Assembly: GCF_020829665.1 (NCBI RefSeq)
Contig: NZ_JAIVFT010000009.1
Coordinates: forward strand, 1 to 64,000
Source of the DNA: Nostoc sp. CHAB 5824
Lineage (GTDB): Bacteria > Cyanobacteriota > Cyanobacteriia > Cyanobacteriales > Nostocaceae
Length of the DNA stretch: 64,000 bases
Direction of reading: 5' to 3'
The notes under the pieces were generated by a model. The model did not search any database and was not told the origin of the DNA. It saw only the letters and a list, made by a program, of their open reading frames with translations. The translations under genes were made by a program, and so were the position numbers. Below, one piece after another: positions 33,399-42,815 of this stretch. Position 1 is the stretch's first letter. Every line of letters starts with the position of its first letter.

Positions 33399-33935
33399 TT
33401 AAGGTCGATAACTCCGACGGATTTCTGTAATTTGATCTGCTACATCCAAAAGAGATTTGGGCATCTCTGGCCCTGTGAGAATGATATCGACGTGGGGAGG
33501 GCGTTTTGCCAGAAAGGCTAAAACTTCTGTTTCCGGAATTAAACCAAAGTTAATCGCTAAACTTAACTCATCTAAGACAACGAGAGAATACTTACTTTCA
33601 CATACTACCTGTTGTGTATAATGCCACAGCTTTTGTAAAGCTTGATTTTCCGTATCATCTAAATGTGGTGTATCAATACAACGAGGCAAATCACAACGAA
33701 TCCAATCTAAATTTTGTCCTAGTTGTATAGGTCGATCGTGTCCTTGACGAATACCTCCTTTGAGAAACTGCACTATTAATACTGGCGTTCCTTGTCCAGC
33801 TATTCTCAGTGCTTGAGCCATAACGCTTGTAAAAAAGTTGCGATGAGAGCTAGTGAAAACTTGCACTAGTCCTTCAACTGGATATGGTAACGTTAGAGTT
33901 GAATTTATACTTGGAGTTTCTAGCTGGGCAACCAT
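33399..33935 (-). CDS. CobO/BtuR-like P-loop family protein with degenerate Walker A
   Basis: A 178-residue protein with the fold pattern of cobalamin adenosyltransferases of the CobA/CobO/BtuR type: VQVFTSSHRNFFTSVMAQALRI (about 24-45), LIVQFLKGG, DWIRCDLP, YSLVVLDELSLAINFGLIP (Walker B-like DE) and PPHVDIILTG. The first strand-loop-helix normally contains GxxKGKTTAA; here it reads TSSHRNFFTSV, with no Gly-Lys-Ser/Thr. ATP and cobalamin binding in the usual way is therefore doubtful. It is likely a divergent paralogue with another role. Confidence 0.8.
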   Translation of the reverse strand: MVAQLETPSINSTLTLPYPVEGLVQVFTSSHRNFFTSVMAQALRIAGQGTPVLIVQFLKGGIRQGHDRPIQLGQNLDWIRCDLPRCIDTPHLDDTENQALQKLWHYTQQVVCESKYSLVVLDELSLAINFGLIPETEVLAFLAKRPPHVDIILTGPEMPKSLLDVADQITEIRRSYRP

Positions 33936-34266
33936 AGGGTAAAGTTCAAAAAATTACAATAAATTAAAGGTTTGTGCTGGCGGTACTTATGACAAATCTG
34001 CTTGTATAATCAATCTGTTTTTCACAGGTGTGGTGAACTTGGCAAATTGCATTCTTAGTCAAACACTACGTTTGTGCTGAAGTCAAGAGTTAATTTCGTT
34101 TTTTCTCGGAAAGTAGTTGTAAAAATGAAAACACATAAGTTAGATTTCCAATTATTTAAAAAAGCTGGGCATATGGCTGAAAATCGCTAAATGTTAGATT
34201 TTCCGGTTGTTTGGGCAAAACAGACTTAGCAAGTAGTGAATTTGACAGGATGAGGAGCTAATTGTT
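33936..34266. other. Intergenic region without visible features
   Basis: AT-rich divergent spacer between the CobO-like gene (minus) and the adenylate kinase-like gene (plus). A 21-codon frame beginning at an ATG near 34124 is too short to support. Confidence 0.4.
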
Positions 34267-34890
34267 GTGAGATTGGTGATTCTGGGAGGTTCAGGATCGG
34301 GTAAAAGCACTCAAGCGCAAAGGCTTTGCAGATACTTTGATATTCCTTTGATTTCTACAGGAGAGATTTTACGGGAAGCGATATCTGGCGATAAGTTCCT
34401 TCCGGAGTTCCAATGGTCGGAAGCCGACCCCCGGACTTCTCTTTCGGTTTACGCTAGCCTGAGTGAACTAGGTTACCACGCACAGCCCTACATGCAAAAA
34501 GGGGAGTTAGTTCCAGACGAAATGATCGTTGAATTGATCCGAATTCGCCTCAGACAACCAGATATTAACTGCGATTGGGTGTTAGAAGGCTATCCCCGTA
34601 CTGCCTTCCAAGCTGAAGAATTAGATTTTTTATTGGATAATTTAGGGCAAAAGCTAGATTGGGCGATTTATCTTCAAGTCCCAGAAGCAGTTATGGTTAG
34701 CCGATCCTTGGGGCGATCGCTACCAGATGACCAACCGGAAATCGTACAACGCCGTGTAGAATTATTTTACGATCGCACCATTCCCATCCTAGAATATTAC
34801 GACCGTCGTCGCTGCTTGTTGACCATCAACGGCGACCAGTCACCAGAGATGGTGCTGCAAAATATTTTGACTCTGCTTTCAGTTCCTTAG
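34267..34890 (+). CDS. Adenylate kinase family nucleoside monophosphate kinase
   Basis: A 207-residue P-loop kinase starting at GTG (GTGAGATTGGTGATT) after GAGGAG. Walker A is LGGSGSGKST (6-15). The NMP-binding element STGEILREAISG, the EGYPRTAFQAEELDFLL segment and a C-terminal Arg-rich lid (RSLGRSLPDDQPEIVQRR) are present. The lid is short and has no zinc-binding cysteines. It is related to but more divergent than the usual adk, so the preferred nucleotide is uncertain. Confidence 0.88.
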   Translation: MRLVILGGSGSGKSTQAQRLCRYFDIPLISTGEILREAISGDKFLPEFQWSEADPRTSLSVYASLSELGYHAQPYMQKGELVPDEMIVELIRIRLRQPDINCDWVLEGYPRTAFQAEELDFLLDNLGQKLDWAIYLQVPEAVMVSRSLGRSLPDDQPEIVQRRVELFYDRTIPILEYYDRRRCLLTINGDQSPEMVLQNILTLLSVP

Positions 34891-35047
34891 AAGAGTACTG
34901 AGTGCTGTTAGCAGTAGCGGGGCGTTGAGCCAGTGCTGAGTGGGAGAGTTAGGAGTTAGGAAGAATTCTTCCCAATCCCCAGTCCCCAATCGATTTGCAA
35001 CACTAAGGTAACCTTAAGGCAGTATTGTAAAACTTGAGGCAACTCCA

Positions 35048-35791
35048 ATGGCTTGGCAGCGTCCTGACGGTCGGATTCCCTACGAACTACGTCCGATCAG
35101 CTTTCACCCCAGTTTCACCCGCTTTGCCCCCGGTTCTGTTCTCGCAAGATGCGGTGATACTCAAGTACTTTGTACTGTTAGCGTTAATAAGGGAGTTCCA
35201 AAGTTTCTCGAAGGAACTGGTAAAGGCTGGTTAACTGCTGAGTACCGAATGCTACCATCTGCTACGCAGAAACGGCAAGAAAGGGAATTATTGAAATTAT
35301 CTGGACGGACGCAAGAAATTCAACGTTTAATTGGCCGCAGCTTACGCGCAGCAGTGGATTTTGAGGCACTGGGAGAACGGACGCTGACTGTGGATGCCGA
35401 TGTGTTACAAGCAGACGCTGGAACTCGGACAACTGCTATTACAGGATCGTTTGTGGCCTTGGCTCATGCAATTTCTAAATTGTTGCAAGAGGGTCTGTTG
35501 GAGCGATCGCCTCTGTGTGGACAAGTAGCAGCAGTTTCCGTAGGATTACTGGAGGGAGAGCCATTTTTGGATCTGAATTATATTGAAGATGTGGCTGCAA
35601 CAGTAGATTTTAACGTGGTGATGAATCAACACCTGGGAATCATTGAAGTCCAGGGAACAGCTGAAGAAGGCAGCTTTAGCCGAACTCAGTTAGATCAACT
35701 GCTAGATGTTGCCCAAAAAGGAATTCAGGAATTGTTAATTGCCCAACGCGAAGCGATCGCTAACTGGGAAGCGTTGTTTGTAATTAATTAG
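35048..35791 (+). CDS. rph: Ribonuclease PH
   Basis: A 247-residue phosphorolytic 3'-5' exoribonuclease that trims tRNA 3' ends. Recognisable blocks: RPDGRIPYELRPISF, GSVLARCGDTQVLCTVSV, GWLTAEYRMLPSATQKR, SGRTQEIQRLIGRSLRAAVD, DVLQADAGTRTTAITGSFVAL with the phosphate and metal residues, and the C-terminal EVQGTAEEGSFSRTQLDQLL. Length and order normal. Confidence 0.97.
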   Translation: MAWQRPDGRIPYELRPISFHPSFTRFAPGSVLARCGDTQVLCTVSVNKGVPKFLEGTGKGWLTAEYRMLPSATQKRQERELLKLSGRTQEIQRLIGRSLRAAVDFEALGERTLTVDADVLQADAGTRTTAITGSFVALAHAISKLLQEGLLERSPLCGQVAAVSVGLLEGEPFLDLNYIEDVAATVDFNVVMNQHLGIIEVQGTAEEGSFSRTQLDQLLDVAQKGIQELLIAQREAIANWEALFVIN

Positions 35792-35895
35792 TTTTATTAA
35801 TTTTTAATAAGAATTAATAAATGTATCCTTTGTGGCGTTAATCAACAAAGTATCAAGTAACTGGATGTAAATAAAAATAATCATGAGAGTGGTTA

Positions 35896-36030
35896 CAATA
35901 CGGTTCAGATAAGATCCCCCCGCCTGTGGCGACCCCCTTAAAAAGGGGGTAAAGGAAGAAATTAGCCCCCCAATTTATCGGGGGGTTGGGGGGATCTTCG
36001 CAGGGTAAACAAGCTAACCGAACCGTATTG
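35896..36030. mobile_element. 135-bp MITE with 10-bp target-site duplication
   Basis: The left end starts CAATACGGTTCAG and the right end, in reverse complement, starts CAATACGGTTCGG. Inner arms AAGATCCCCCC and GGGGGGATCTT pair, and a CCCCCTTAAAAAGGGGG hairpin lies between. AGAGTGGTTA flanks the element on both sides (35886-35895 and 36031-36040). There is no coding capacity. The 10-bp duplication suggests mobilisation by an IS4-type transposase, which is inference. Confidence 0.82.
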
Positions 36031-36208
36031 AGAGTGGTTAGTAGTTAGTAGGACTTACTACTGACAACTTACCGTTGAAGGTGATAAGGTTGTCCACGTT
36101 TTTCAAGCCTACCTAATCCACGATGTTAAATGTTTCAAAAGTTCAAAAGGAGGATTGTAATAAGTTCGGTATTGTATTGCCAGAAGCCAGCAATATGATG
36201 ATGAAGCT

Positions 36209-36931
36209 ATGAACAAAACCGTTGAAGTTCTACCGGATCAGCCAGCGCTGGTTGCACGAGCGCTAGAATTAATTCTGTCCAAGTTAGAAACTGCCATTGA
36301 GCAGCGTGGGCGGTTTACCATCGCCTTATCTGGCGGCAGTACACCTAAACCGTTATACGAAGCAATCGCTAATCAAAAACTGCCTTGGGATAAAATTCAT
36401 ATTTTCTGGGGTGATGAGCGTTACGTACCACCAGATCACCCCGATAGCAATGAACTGATGACGCGTCGTGCGTGGCTAGATCGTGTTGACATCCCAGCGG
36501 TTAACATTCACCCCGTACCAACTTTGTTAGCCAATCCAGAAATGGCTGCTGCTAAGTATGAACAAAATCTCAAAGAATTTTTCAATTCTTCTGGGGTCGA
36601 GTTTCCCGCATTGGATGTAGTATTACTAGGAATGGGTGATGATGCACATACCGCATCTTTGTTTCCCCATACAGAGGCTCTCAAAGTACGCGATCGCCTA
36701 GTTACCGTGGGTAACAAAGATGGAAACCCCAGGATAACTTTTACATACCCCTTCATCAACGCTGCGAGCAGCGTGGTTTTTCTAGTTGCTGGTGCTAATA
36801 AACGACCAGCTTTGGCGCAAGTCTTTGCACCTGTAGCCGATGACTTCACTTACCCATCCCGTTTAATTCAGCCCCAAGGAGAACTTTGGTGGCTGCTAGA
36901 TGCGGCAGCCGGTTTGGAACTCCAAGATTAA
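36209..36931 (+). CDS. pgl: 6-phosphogluconolactonase
   Basis: A 240-residue enzyme of the oxidative pentose phosphate pathway, hydrolysing 6-phosphogluconolactone. Family motifs: RFTIALSGGSTPKPLYEAI, IHIFWGDERYVPPDHPDSN, VLLGMGDDAHTASLFPHT with the catalytic Asp-His region, and RITFTYPFINAASSVVFLV. In heterocystous cyanobacteria this pathway supplies reductant in the dark and in heterocysts. Confidence 0.96.
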   Translation: MNKTVEVLPDQPALVARALELILSKLETAIEQRGRFTIALSGGSTPKPLYEAIANQKLPWDKIHIFWGDERYVPPDHPDSNELMTRRAWLDRVDIPAVNIHPVPTLLANPEMAAAKYEQNLKEFFNSSGVEFPALDVVLLGMGDDAHTASLFPHTEALKVRDRLVTVGNKDGNPRITFTYPFINAASSVVFLVAGANKRPALAQVFAPVADDFTYPSRLIQPQGELWWLLDAAAGLELQD

Positions 36932-37180
36932 CCTTGGGAATTGGGCAGGGGGCATGGGGCATTGGGAAGAGGACAAGGAGACAAGGAGAATTGGGGACAA
37001 CGGGAAAGACTTGTTGCAAGTTCTCATTTTGTCCCCTGCTTCCCCTACCCCCTGCTCCTTTTCCCCGTGTCCAATTCATCGTTCCATTAGCAGTAATTGC
37101 TAGAATCTAAAGCTAGGGCCGCCCTCTGCTTGCCAGTCCTACCTATATTTATGATGATCTTGAACAAAGGCTAAATATCG

Positions 37181-38059
37181 ATGATCGTCTGCCCTAATTG
37201 CAATCATCCTAACCCTGACGGCGCTGTCCAGTGTGAAGCTTGCTATACACCATTACCCGCGACTACTAATTGTCCTAGTTGTGGGGCAACTGTGCAAGCA
37301 GATGCTGCATTCTGCGGTCAGTGTGGCTATAACCTTCACTCCGCAGGTGTTCCACACGTTCATTCTGGGGTAGCTGCAACAGTTACTCCCAATATTCCTG
37401 TAGAAGTACCGCCGTTAGTTCCACCCGATCCCCTGTTAGAACTTTTACAACCAGATGCTTTGGGAATAAGCGGTTCTACTAACTCTCATCCCCCCATCTC
37501 ATCTTTACCAGCAACCGAGGTGGCAGCTCCCTCAGTACCTCCACCACAGGTATCTGCTACAGAAAGCAGCCCCCCAGAACCATCAACAACGGTCGCAGTT
37601 CAACCCGTGGTCTCTGGACAAAGTATTCCTACTCCACCACCGCTGGAACCAGCGCCAGCCTCTGAAGCCGAAGTACCTTTGCCAGCAGCACCAGCACCAA
37701 CTGCAACAGTTGCCAGAACGCAATTGCAGCAGGTTACAGCGCGGTTAATCCACGTTCAAACCGATCGGTTAATTGAATTGCCGCAAAATCTCTCTGTGAT
37801 TCATATCGGCAAGCCCAATGACCGGATTCCCCCAGATATAGATGTTTCAGGATTTCCCAATTCAGAAATTGTCTCGCGGATTCATGCAGATATTCGCGTC
37901 GAGGGAGATGCTCATTATGTAGAGGATGTGGGAAGTTCTAATGGCACCTACATTAATAACTCGCCACTTTTACCAGGGAATCGTCATCGCTTGCGACCAG
38001 GCGATCGCATCAGCTTGGGTAAAGGAGACTTAATGACATTCCTTTTTCAACTTGCTTAA
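37181..38059 (+). CDS. Double zinc-ribbon protein with C-terminal FHA domain
   Basis: A 292-residue protein. The N-terminus has two zinc-binding knuckle pairs, CPNCNHPNPDGAVQCEAC (4-21) and CPSCGATVQADAAFCGQCG (31-49). A Pro/Ala/Ser/Glu-rich linker runs from about 75 to 180. An FHA domain occupies about 190-290, with SRIHADIRVEG and GSSNGTYIN, the phosphothreonine-binding loops. It probably links to serine/threonine kinase signalling, two of whose kinases lie in this window; one of them carries a similar zinc ribbon. Partner unknown. Confidence 0.9.
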   Translation: MIVCPNCNHPNPDGAVQCEACYTPLPATTNCPSCGATVQADAAFCGQCGYNLHSAGVPHVHSGVAATVTPNIPVEVPPLVPPDPLLELLQPDALGISGSTNSHPPISSLPATEVAAPSVPPPQVSATESSPPEPSTTVAVQPVVSGQSIPTPPPLEPAPASEAEVPLPAAPAPTATVARTQLQQVTARLIHVQTDRLIELPQNLSVIHIGKPNDRIPPDIDVSGFPNSEIVSRIHADIRVEGDAHYVEDVGSSNGTYINNSPLLPGNRHRLRPGDRISLGKGDLMTFLFQLA

Positions 38060-38242
38060 CTGATTCTCGATCAATTGTGACCGAATAATTACTAATTCAT
38101 AATTCACAATTCATAATTAGAGAATAGGTACAGCAGGCTACACTAAATTTTTCATTTAGTGGTCTTCAATCAGTGGACAGTACAAGCTACCACTGATTGT
38201 AACTATGAATTATTAATTATCAATTATGAATTATTTTGACCT

Positions 38243-38986
38243 ATGAGGGAACCAAGCAAAAATTTTGAAACCTTGCTTACCAAAGAAGCTCCGCCAGTTG
38301 TTGAACGCATGGGGCTAACGTGGTTAGTTGCAGCAGCGATCGCAACTGCTTTACTGTGGCAAGTACCAGGAGGGGATTATATCTTATACCCGTTTACAAT
38401 TCTGGCAACTTGGTTTCATGAAATGGGTCACGGCTTAATGGCACTCCTATTAGGGGGACAGTTTCAGAAATTACAGATTTTTAGCAATGGTTCCGGTGTC
38501 GCAACTTATGGCATTCGGTCGTCATTGGGGCCAATTGGCCCGGCAATGGTTGCAGCAGCAGGCCCAATGGGGCCGCCTCTTGCCGGTGCAGCTTTGATTC
38601 TGGCTTCCCGGAGTTTTAAAGCAGCAACTCTCTGTTTAAAAATATTAGGAAGTTTTTTGCTCTGTTCCACATTAATTTGGGTACGTTCCTGGTTTGGATT
38701 GGTGGCAATTCCCTTGCTGGGTTTAATAATTTTGGGTATCGCGCTGAGAGCGCCTCGCTGGGGACAAGGGTTTGTTATTCAATTTCTGGGTGTACAAGCT
38801 TGTGTGAGTACGTACCATCAACTTGATTATCTATTTAGTAGTTCTGCTGGCCCCCTTGGACTCTCTGATACAGCGCAAATGCAGCGGTATTTGCTTTTAC
38901 CTTACTGGTTTTGGGGTGGGTTAATGGCGATCGCATCTCTGGTGATTTTAATCCAAAGTCTCCGCGTTGCCTATCGTTCACAATAA
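38243..38986 (+). CDS. M50-type membrane zinc metalloprotease homologue
   Basis: A 247-residue membrane protein with about six hydrophobic helices. The HExxH motif is at 59-63 in WFHEMGHGLMALLLGG, inside the second helix. GPIGPAMVAAAGPMGPPLAGA follows, and a late helix would hold the second metal ligand. This resembles the small peptidase M50B-like proteins of cyanobacteria. Its substrate is unknown. It is followed 2 bp later by a small gene on the same strand. Confidence 0.86.
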   Translation: MREPSKNFETLLTKEAPPVVERMGLTWLVAAAIATALLWQVPGGDYILYPFTILATWFHEMGHGLMALLLGGQFQKLQIFSNGSGVATYGIRSSLGPIGPAMVAAAGPMGPPLAGAALILASRSFKAATLCLKILGSFLLCSTLIWVRSWFGLVAIPLLGLIILGIALRAPRWGQGFVIQFLGVQACVSTYHQLDYLFSSSAGPLGLSDTAQMQRYLLLPYWFWGGLMAIASLVILIQSLRVAYRSQ

Positions 38987-38988
38987 AT

Positions 38989-39243
38989 ATGCAAATTAGC
39001 GATCGCCCTCTTGCAGTCAGAAATTCAACCCTCAGTATCTTGATTGCTGAATTAAGTACAGAGTGCCTGAAAGTACAAGCCTTAGTTAACCAGTTACAGT
39101 TAACTAGTTTAACTGCTAACCAACAAGCTGAAATTCTCGCAGAACTCCTAGCTGCTGCGATTCATCTGCGTAATCATTGTGACGAAGATTTTCAGACGCT
39201 AATTACTGAGGAAATGGAAAATTTGCCTGATGATCAGGATTGA
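38989..39243 (+). CDS. Hypothetical 84-residue helical protein
   Basis: I chose the ATG at 38989 (MQISDRPLAVRNSTLSI), just after the protease stop; the frame is open further back but inside that gene. The protein is predominantly helical with Leu-rich segments (LIAELSTECLKVQALVNQLQ, AEILAELLAAAIHLRNHC) and an acidic C-terminus. Probably co-transcribed with the M50 gene. Function unknown. Confidence 0.7.
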   Translation: MQISDRPLAVRNSTLSILIAELSTECLKVQALVNQLQLTSLTANQQAEILAELLAAAIHLRNHCDEDFQTLITEEMENLPDDQD

Positions 39244-39286
39244 CTAGTGATTTTAGTTCAAAGTCATTGCGATCGCTAACCATTAC

Positions 39287-40291
39287 CTAAGCTGACGGTT
39301 GAGCGCGAATTTCATTGGCGCAAGGGCGACCCTGTTCAACATCAGCAATATTAGCAAAAGTTGTTTCTGCAATATTGTGGAGAGCTTCTGCTGTAAAAAA
39401 GGCTTGATGTCCGGTAATAAGTACATTCGGGAACGTCGTCAGACGCTGAAAAATGTCATCTTGAATAATTTCGCCAGACAAATCCTCAAAGAACAATTCC
39501 GATTCTTGTTCGTAGACATCCACTCCAAGATAGCCAATCTTGCCAGACTTTAATCCCTCAATCACTGCTTGAGTATCAATCAGCGCTCCTCGGCTAGTAT
39601 TAATTAGCATCACGCCTGATTTGATCTGTTTTATAGCCTCAGTGTTAATCAAGTGATGCGTTTCACGAGTCAGGGGGCAATGTAGGGAGATAATATCGGA
39701 GTTGGCAAATAGCTCAGGTAGTTCTACATACTTTCCACCTAGTGCCTCCAATTCTGGATTGCGATAAACGTCATAGGCAAGTATGTGACAGCCAAACCCC
39801 TTCATAATCTGTCCTAAAATCAGACCGATTTTGCCCGTGCCGACAATTCCCACTGTGCGCTCATGCAAATTAAATCCCAACAGTCCATCTAGGGAAAAAT
39901 TGCCTTCTCGGACACGGTTATAGGCCCGATGAATTTTGCGATTCAAGCTTAAAATCAATCCCACAGCATGTTCTGCTACCCCGTAGGGTGAATAGGCGGG
40001 AACACGCACAACGGTAATTCTTAAGTCCGCGGCGGCTTGCAAGTCTACATTGTTAAACCCTGCACAGCGGAGGACAACCAGCCGAGTTCCCCGCGAGGCG
40101 AGAAGCTCTAAAGTTGGTGCATCAACCTGATCGTGCACAAATACGCAAACCGCCGGAAATCCGGCGGCGAGGATAGCTGTATCCCGATTTAAACGAGGTT
40201 CAAAAAACACTAACTCGTGTTGGGTGGGAGAATTTGCATCTGACAAAAACTTCCGATCATAGACTTTTGTACTGAAGACTGCTACTCTCAT
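39287..40291 (-). CDS. D-2-hydroxyacid dehydrogenase (D-lactate dehydrogenase type)
   Basis: A 334-residue NAD-dependent dehydrogenase starting at the ATG at 40291 (MRVAVFSTKVYDRKF); a TTG four codons earlier is less likely. Key elements: the catalytic Arg-containing LRCAGFNNVDL, the Rossmann motif VGIVGTGKIGLILG, NTSRGALIDTQA, the Glu in GVDVYEQESELFFED and the catalytic His in ITGHQAFFT. These fit fermentative D-lactate dehydrogenases of the LdhA/Ddh group. It reduces pyruvate to D-lactate or acts on related 2-ketoacids. Confidence 0.93.
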   Translation of the reverse strand: MRVAVFSTKVYDRKFLSDANSPTQHELVFFEPRLNRDTAILAAGFPAVCVFVHDQVDAPTLELLASRGTRLVVLRCAGFNNVDLQAAADLRITVVRVPAYSPYGVAEHAVGLILSLNRKIHRAYNRVREGNFSLDGLLGFNLHERTVGIVGTGKIGLILGQIMKGFGCHILAYDVYRNPELEALGGKYVELPELFANSDIISLHCPLTRETHHLINTEAIKQIKSGVMLINTSRGALIDTQAVIEGLKSGKIGYLGVDVYEQESELFFEDLSGEIIQDDIFQRLTTFPNVLITGHQAFFTAEALHNIAETTFANIADVEQGRPCANEIRAQPSA

Positions 40292-40512
40292 GCAAGACCT
40301 CAAACTGTATACTGCATAATGCTCGACTACATAATACCTTGGCAGTTACAGAAGCGATGTCTACTACGAGCCTAGCTGCGGCATCTTTGAAGATTATCAG
40401 TCTTCAGGATTGCTGTTTGTTGTGCAAGCGATTCCATTTTATTGGTGAGTACTAAACTCAGATTTTTCGCTCGAAAATCAAGTATTAATTATGCTTGATG
40501 CCCAATAAATAA

Positions 40513-41535
40513 TTAAGGTAGATGACTGACTTTTGGCTGCTCAAAGTAGCCATACATCACCCGAGAAACTTGACGAATAAAATCTCTAGCTCTAATGTCA
40601 TTATTCGGTCTTCGCACGAAAATTCCTGCTAAATAACGCTTACCTGATGGCGTTTTAATGATACCTGCATCGCCTAATACAAACCGCAGAGTACCTGTTT
40701 TATGAGCAATATTTGCACCAGAACCTAAGCCAGATGGGAGCAATGCTCTATTGTGACAACGAATCATAATACCTAAAACTTGGGATTGACTTGTATCAGA
40801 AATTAACTGATTATTTGTAATCAAAGCTGACAGTCGTACCAAGTCTTTTGCACTAGTTTTATTAGTCCCTTTAAAGTCTCCTAACATATTGCGAATCACA
40901 GTGCTTTGCAATCCCCAACGGCGAAACTTTTGATTTAATTTAGATACACCACCTAAGCGGTCGATAATCATATTTGTAGCAGTGTTATCACTAATAGTCA
41001 TCATCTTGGTTGCAGTTTGCAAGAGACTAAGCTTAGTCCCCACTCTTTGATACTGCATATTTCCAGAACCGCCAGTGACATGTTTCCGTCGCATTACCAA
41101 AGTTTCACTTAGCTTGATTCTCCCTGCATCTACTTCCTGAAACAAAGCAACCAAAATCGGGTACTTAATTGTACTAGCGGCGGAAAAAGCTTTATCACCA
41201 TTAACACTAAAATAATCCCCTGTTTCTAAGTCCATAAAAAAGATTCCAGGAGTGAGGAATCTATAGCGAGCCATTAATACTTTAATAGGAGTTTTTAGTT
41301 CTGATATCTCGCGCCCTAGAGGAACTACACCAGTAAATTTAGAAGTATTTATTGAGTTGACAGGATCACTTAGAGGAACCGGAGGAATAAATTTAAGTTT
41401 TGGTAGTTGTAATTCAGATTGATTTACACTCCAGTCATTTGCGTTGCCAACTTGATTCGTATTGGGATTCGCTTTTACTGGGGATGATAGTAAAAAAATA
41501 CTTGTGAGGCTCAGTAAGAACCAGCGTAGTTTCAT
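40513..41535 (-). CDS. Exported serine hydrolase of the class A beta-lactamase/PBP fold
   Basis: A 340-residue protein with a signal peptide (KLRWFLLSLTSIFLLSSPVKA). The SxxK motif is S121-T-I-K124, the second motif SDN is at 182-184 (MTISDNTATN), and the third motif KTGT is at 279-282 (IAHKTGTLRF). The expected ExxLN omega-loop glutamate of true class A beta-lactamases is not evident between motifs two and three; the region reads NMLGDFKGTNKTSA. A cell-wall carboxypeptidase or esterase activity is as plausible as lactam hydrolysis. Confidence 0.87.
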   Translation of the reverse strand: MKLRWFLLSLTSIFLLSSPVKANPNTNQVGNANDWSVNQSELQLPKLKFIPPVPLSDPVNSINTSKFTGVVPLGREISELKTPIKVLMARYRFLTPGIFFMDLETGDYFSVNGDKAFSAASTIKYPILVALFQEVDAGRIKLSETLVMRRKHVTGGSGNMQYQRVGTKLSLLQTATKMMTISDNTATNMIIDRLGGVSKLNQKFRRWGLQSTVIRNMLGDFKGTNKTSAKDLVRLSALITNNQLISDTSQSQVLGIMIRCHNRALLPSGLGSGANIAHKTGTLRFVLGDAGIIKTPSGKRYLAGIFVRRPNNDIRARDFIRQVSRVMYGYFEQPKVSHLP

Positions 41536-42815
41536 GTAGTGCTGTGAGGATAGTGTTGGATTTATTTACAGAGATTTTCCAAAGGAGTTAATGAAATCCG
41601 GATTGATTGACATAGTAATCACTAAGAGATCCTATGTCAAGAGGTATTAATAACAGATTCATTGGAATATTGTCAACAATAATTATAGGAAAAAAGCACA
41701 AGGTGGGAAGCTGTCGCGCATTTAACTTACACATCTTTTCGTGTTGGCTGTTGACTGTTGACTGTTGACAGTTAACCGTCAGCGGTCAACGAACTTAGGA
41801 AGTGACTGTGTAATTTAAAAGCGTAATAGCTTATATAGAAAATATGCTTAGATCACATCAAATAATTATGTAATTATACAAACAGTAAGAGATTATGATT
41901 GCGGGTTTAATTTTGCTAGCAATGATTTATACATGGCGATCGGGATGAAAAAAGCAGCTGCCGGGGGTAGTAGTTCCCAATACCCGTAATGGAGATAGGA
42001 GGTGTTGAGGTACTTGAAAGTCGTGTTGAAGTACTTAAAAGTCGTGTTGAAGTACTTAAAAGTCGTATTGAAGTACTTAAAAGTCGTATTGAAGTACTTG
42101 AAAGTCGTATTGAAGTACTTGAAAGTCGTGTTGAGGTACTCCGAAGTCGTGTTGAGGTACTCCGAAGTCGTGTTGAGGTACTCCGAAGTCGTGTTGAGGT
42201 ACTCCAAACTTTGTCGCACCGCGATCAAGTACACAGGTGCGTAGGCATCGCTTTCATAAATCTCCACAAACAAAGTGATGTCTACGACGGGCTACGCCTA
42301 CAGTTGACTTTTAAAACAGTCGCTACAATTAAGTCTAATTTGGGGTTTGACAACACCTCTAGCCCATTTGCGATCGCACTCAGCATTTTCATCGTCTGTT
42401 ATAACAAAGACCGTTCCCGCCACGAGTTAAACCGCTCCCAGCACAAGGTAGACCGTTACTGTTGTAATAATAGGCAGAGGAGACACAAACACAGGATGCA
42501 GAAAATTTAATTTTATAAATGAAAATTTAATTTTATTTATCTGTTAAGTAGCTTTCACTATTTCAAGTGTATACTTTATAAATTATTTCTATTTATTGAA
42601 TGTATAATCTATCATTCATTATTATTTATATTCACCTCTATTACTTGTTTCTGTGTTGGGATTATGGAAGGTAGAGTATCTTCTTTTAAAACACAAGACA
42701 GTATCACCTAGTAGTCATTTATTGACAAAGCTAAAAAAGTTGTAATTAGCTAAACTTCTACTTCAAAAATCATGAGCCATTATATGGATAGTTAGCACGT
42801 TTACGGCACTATCCA
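41536..42815. other. Long non-coding region with minisatellite and dispersed repeats
   Basis: No gene is supported. Contents: a short TGTTGAC heptamer run and GTTAACC palindrome (about 41745-41790), the 21-bp minisatellite (42004-42213), a dispersed GCGATGTCTACGACGGGCTACGCC block (about 42240-42305), and about 300 bp of AT-rich sequence that should contain the promoter of the ATPase operon. The long open frames across the minisatellite arise because the unit length is a multiple of three. Confidence 0.5.
42004..42213. repeat. 21-bp minisatellite, ten units
   Basis: The unit is GTTGAAGTACTTAAAAGTCG plus T, repeated ten times without gaps; the last unit is degenerate at its end. Variants are ordered: units 2-4 carry AAA, 5-6 GAA and 7-10 CGA at the third-last codon-sized position, showing stepwise expansion. 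Each unit contains the palindrome AGTACT or GTAC. Because 21 is divisible by three, several frames on both strands stay open (VEVLKSR heptads on plus, YFNTTFK on minus). Confidence 0.93.

Noticed and set aside
34124..34189. 21-codon frame upstream of the adenylate kinase-like gene
   Set aside because: Too short and without supporting sequence features.
42004..42213. Possible CRISPR array
   Set aside because: Units are contiguous with no spacers and no cas genes are near. The same applies to 60167-60405.
41989..42510. A 173-codon plus-strand frame with VEVLKSR heptads, and a 126-codon minus-strand frame with YFNTTFK heptads
   Set aside because: Both are produced by a 21-bp minisatellite whose length is a multiple of three. 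The downstream part runs through a dispersed palindromic repeat, and there is no ribosome site or family match.
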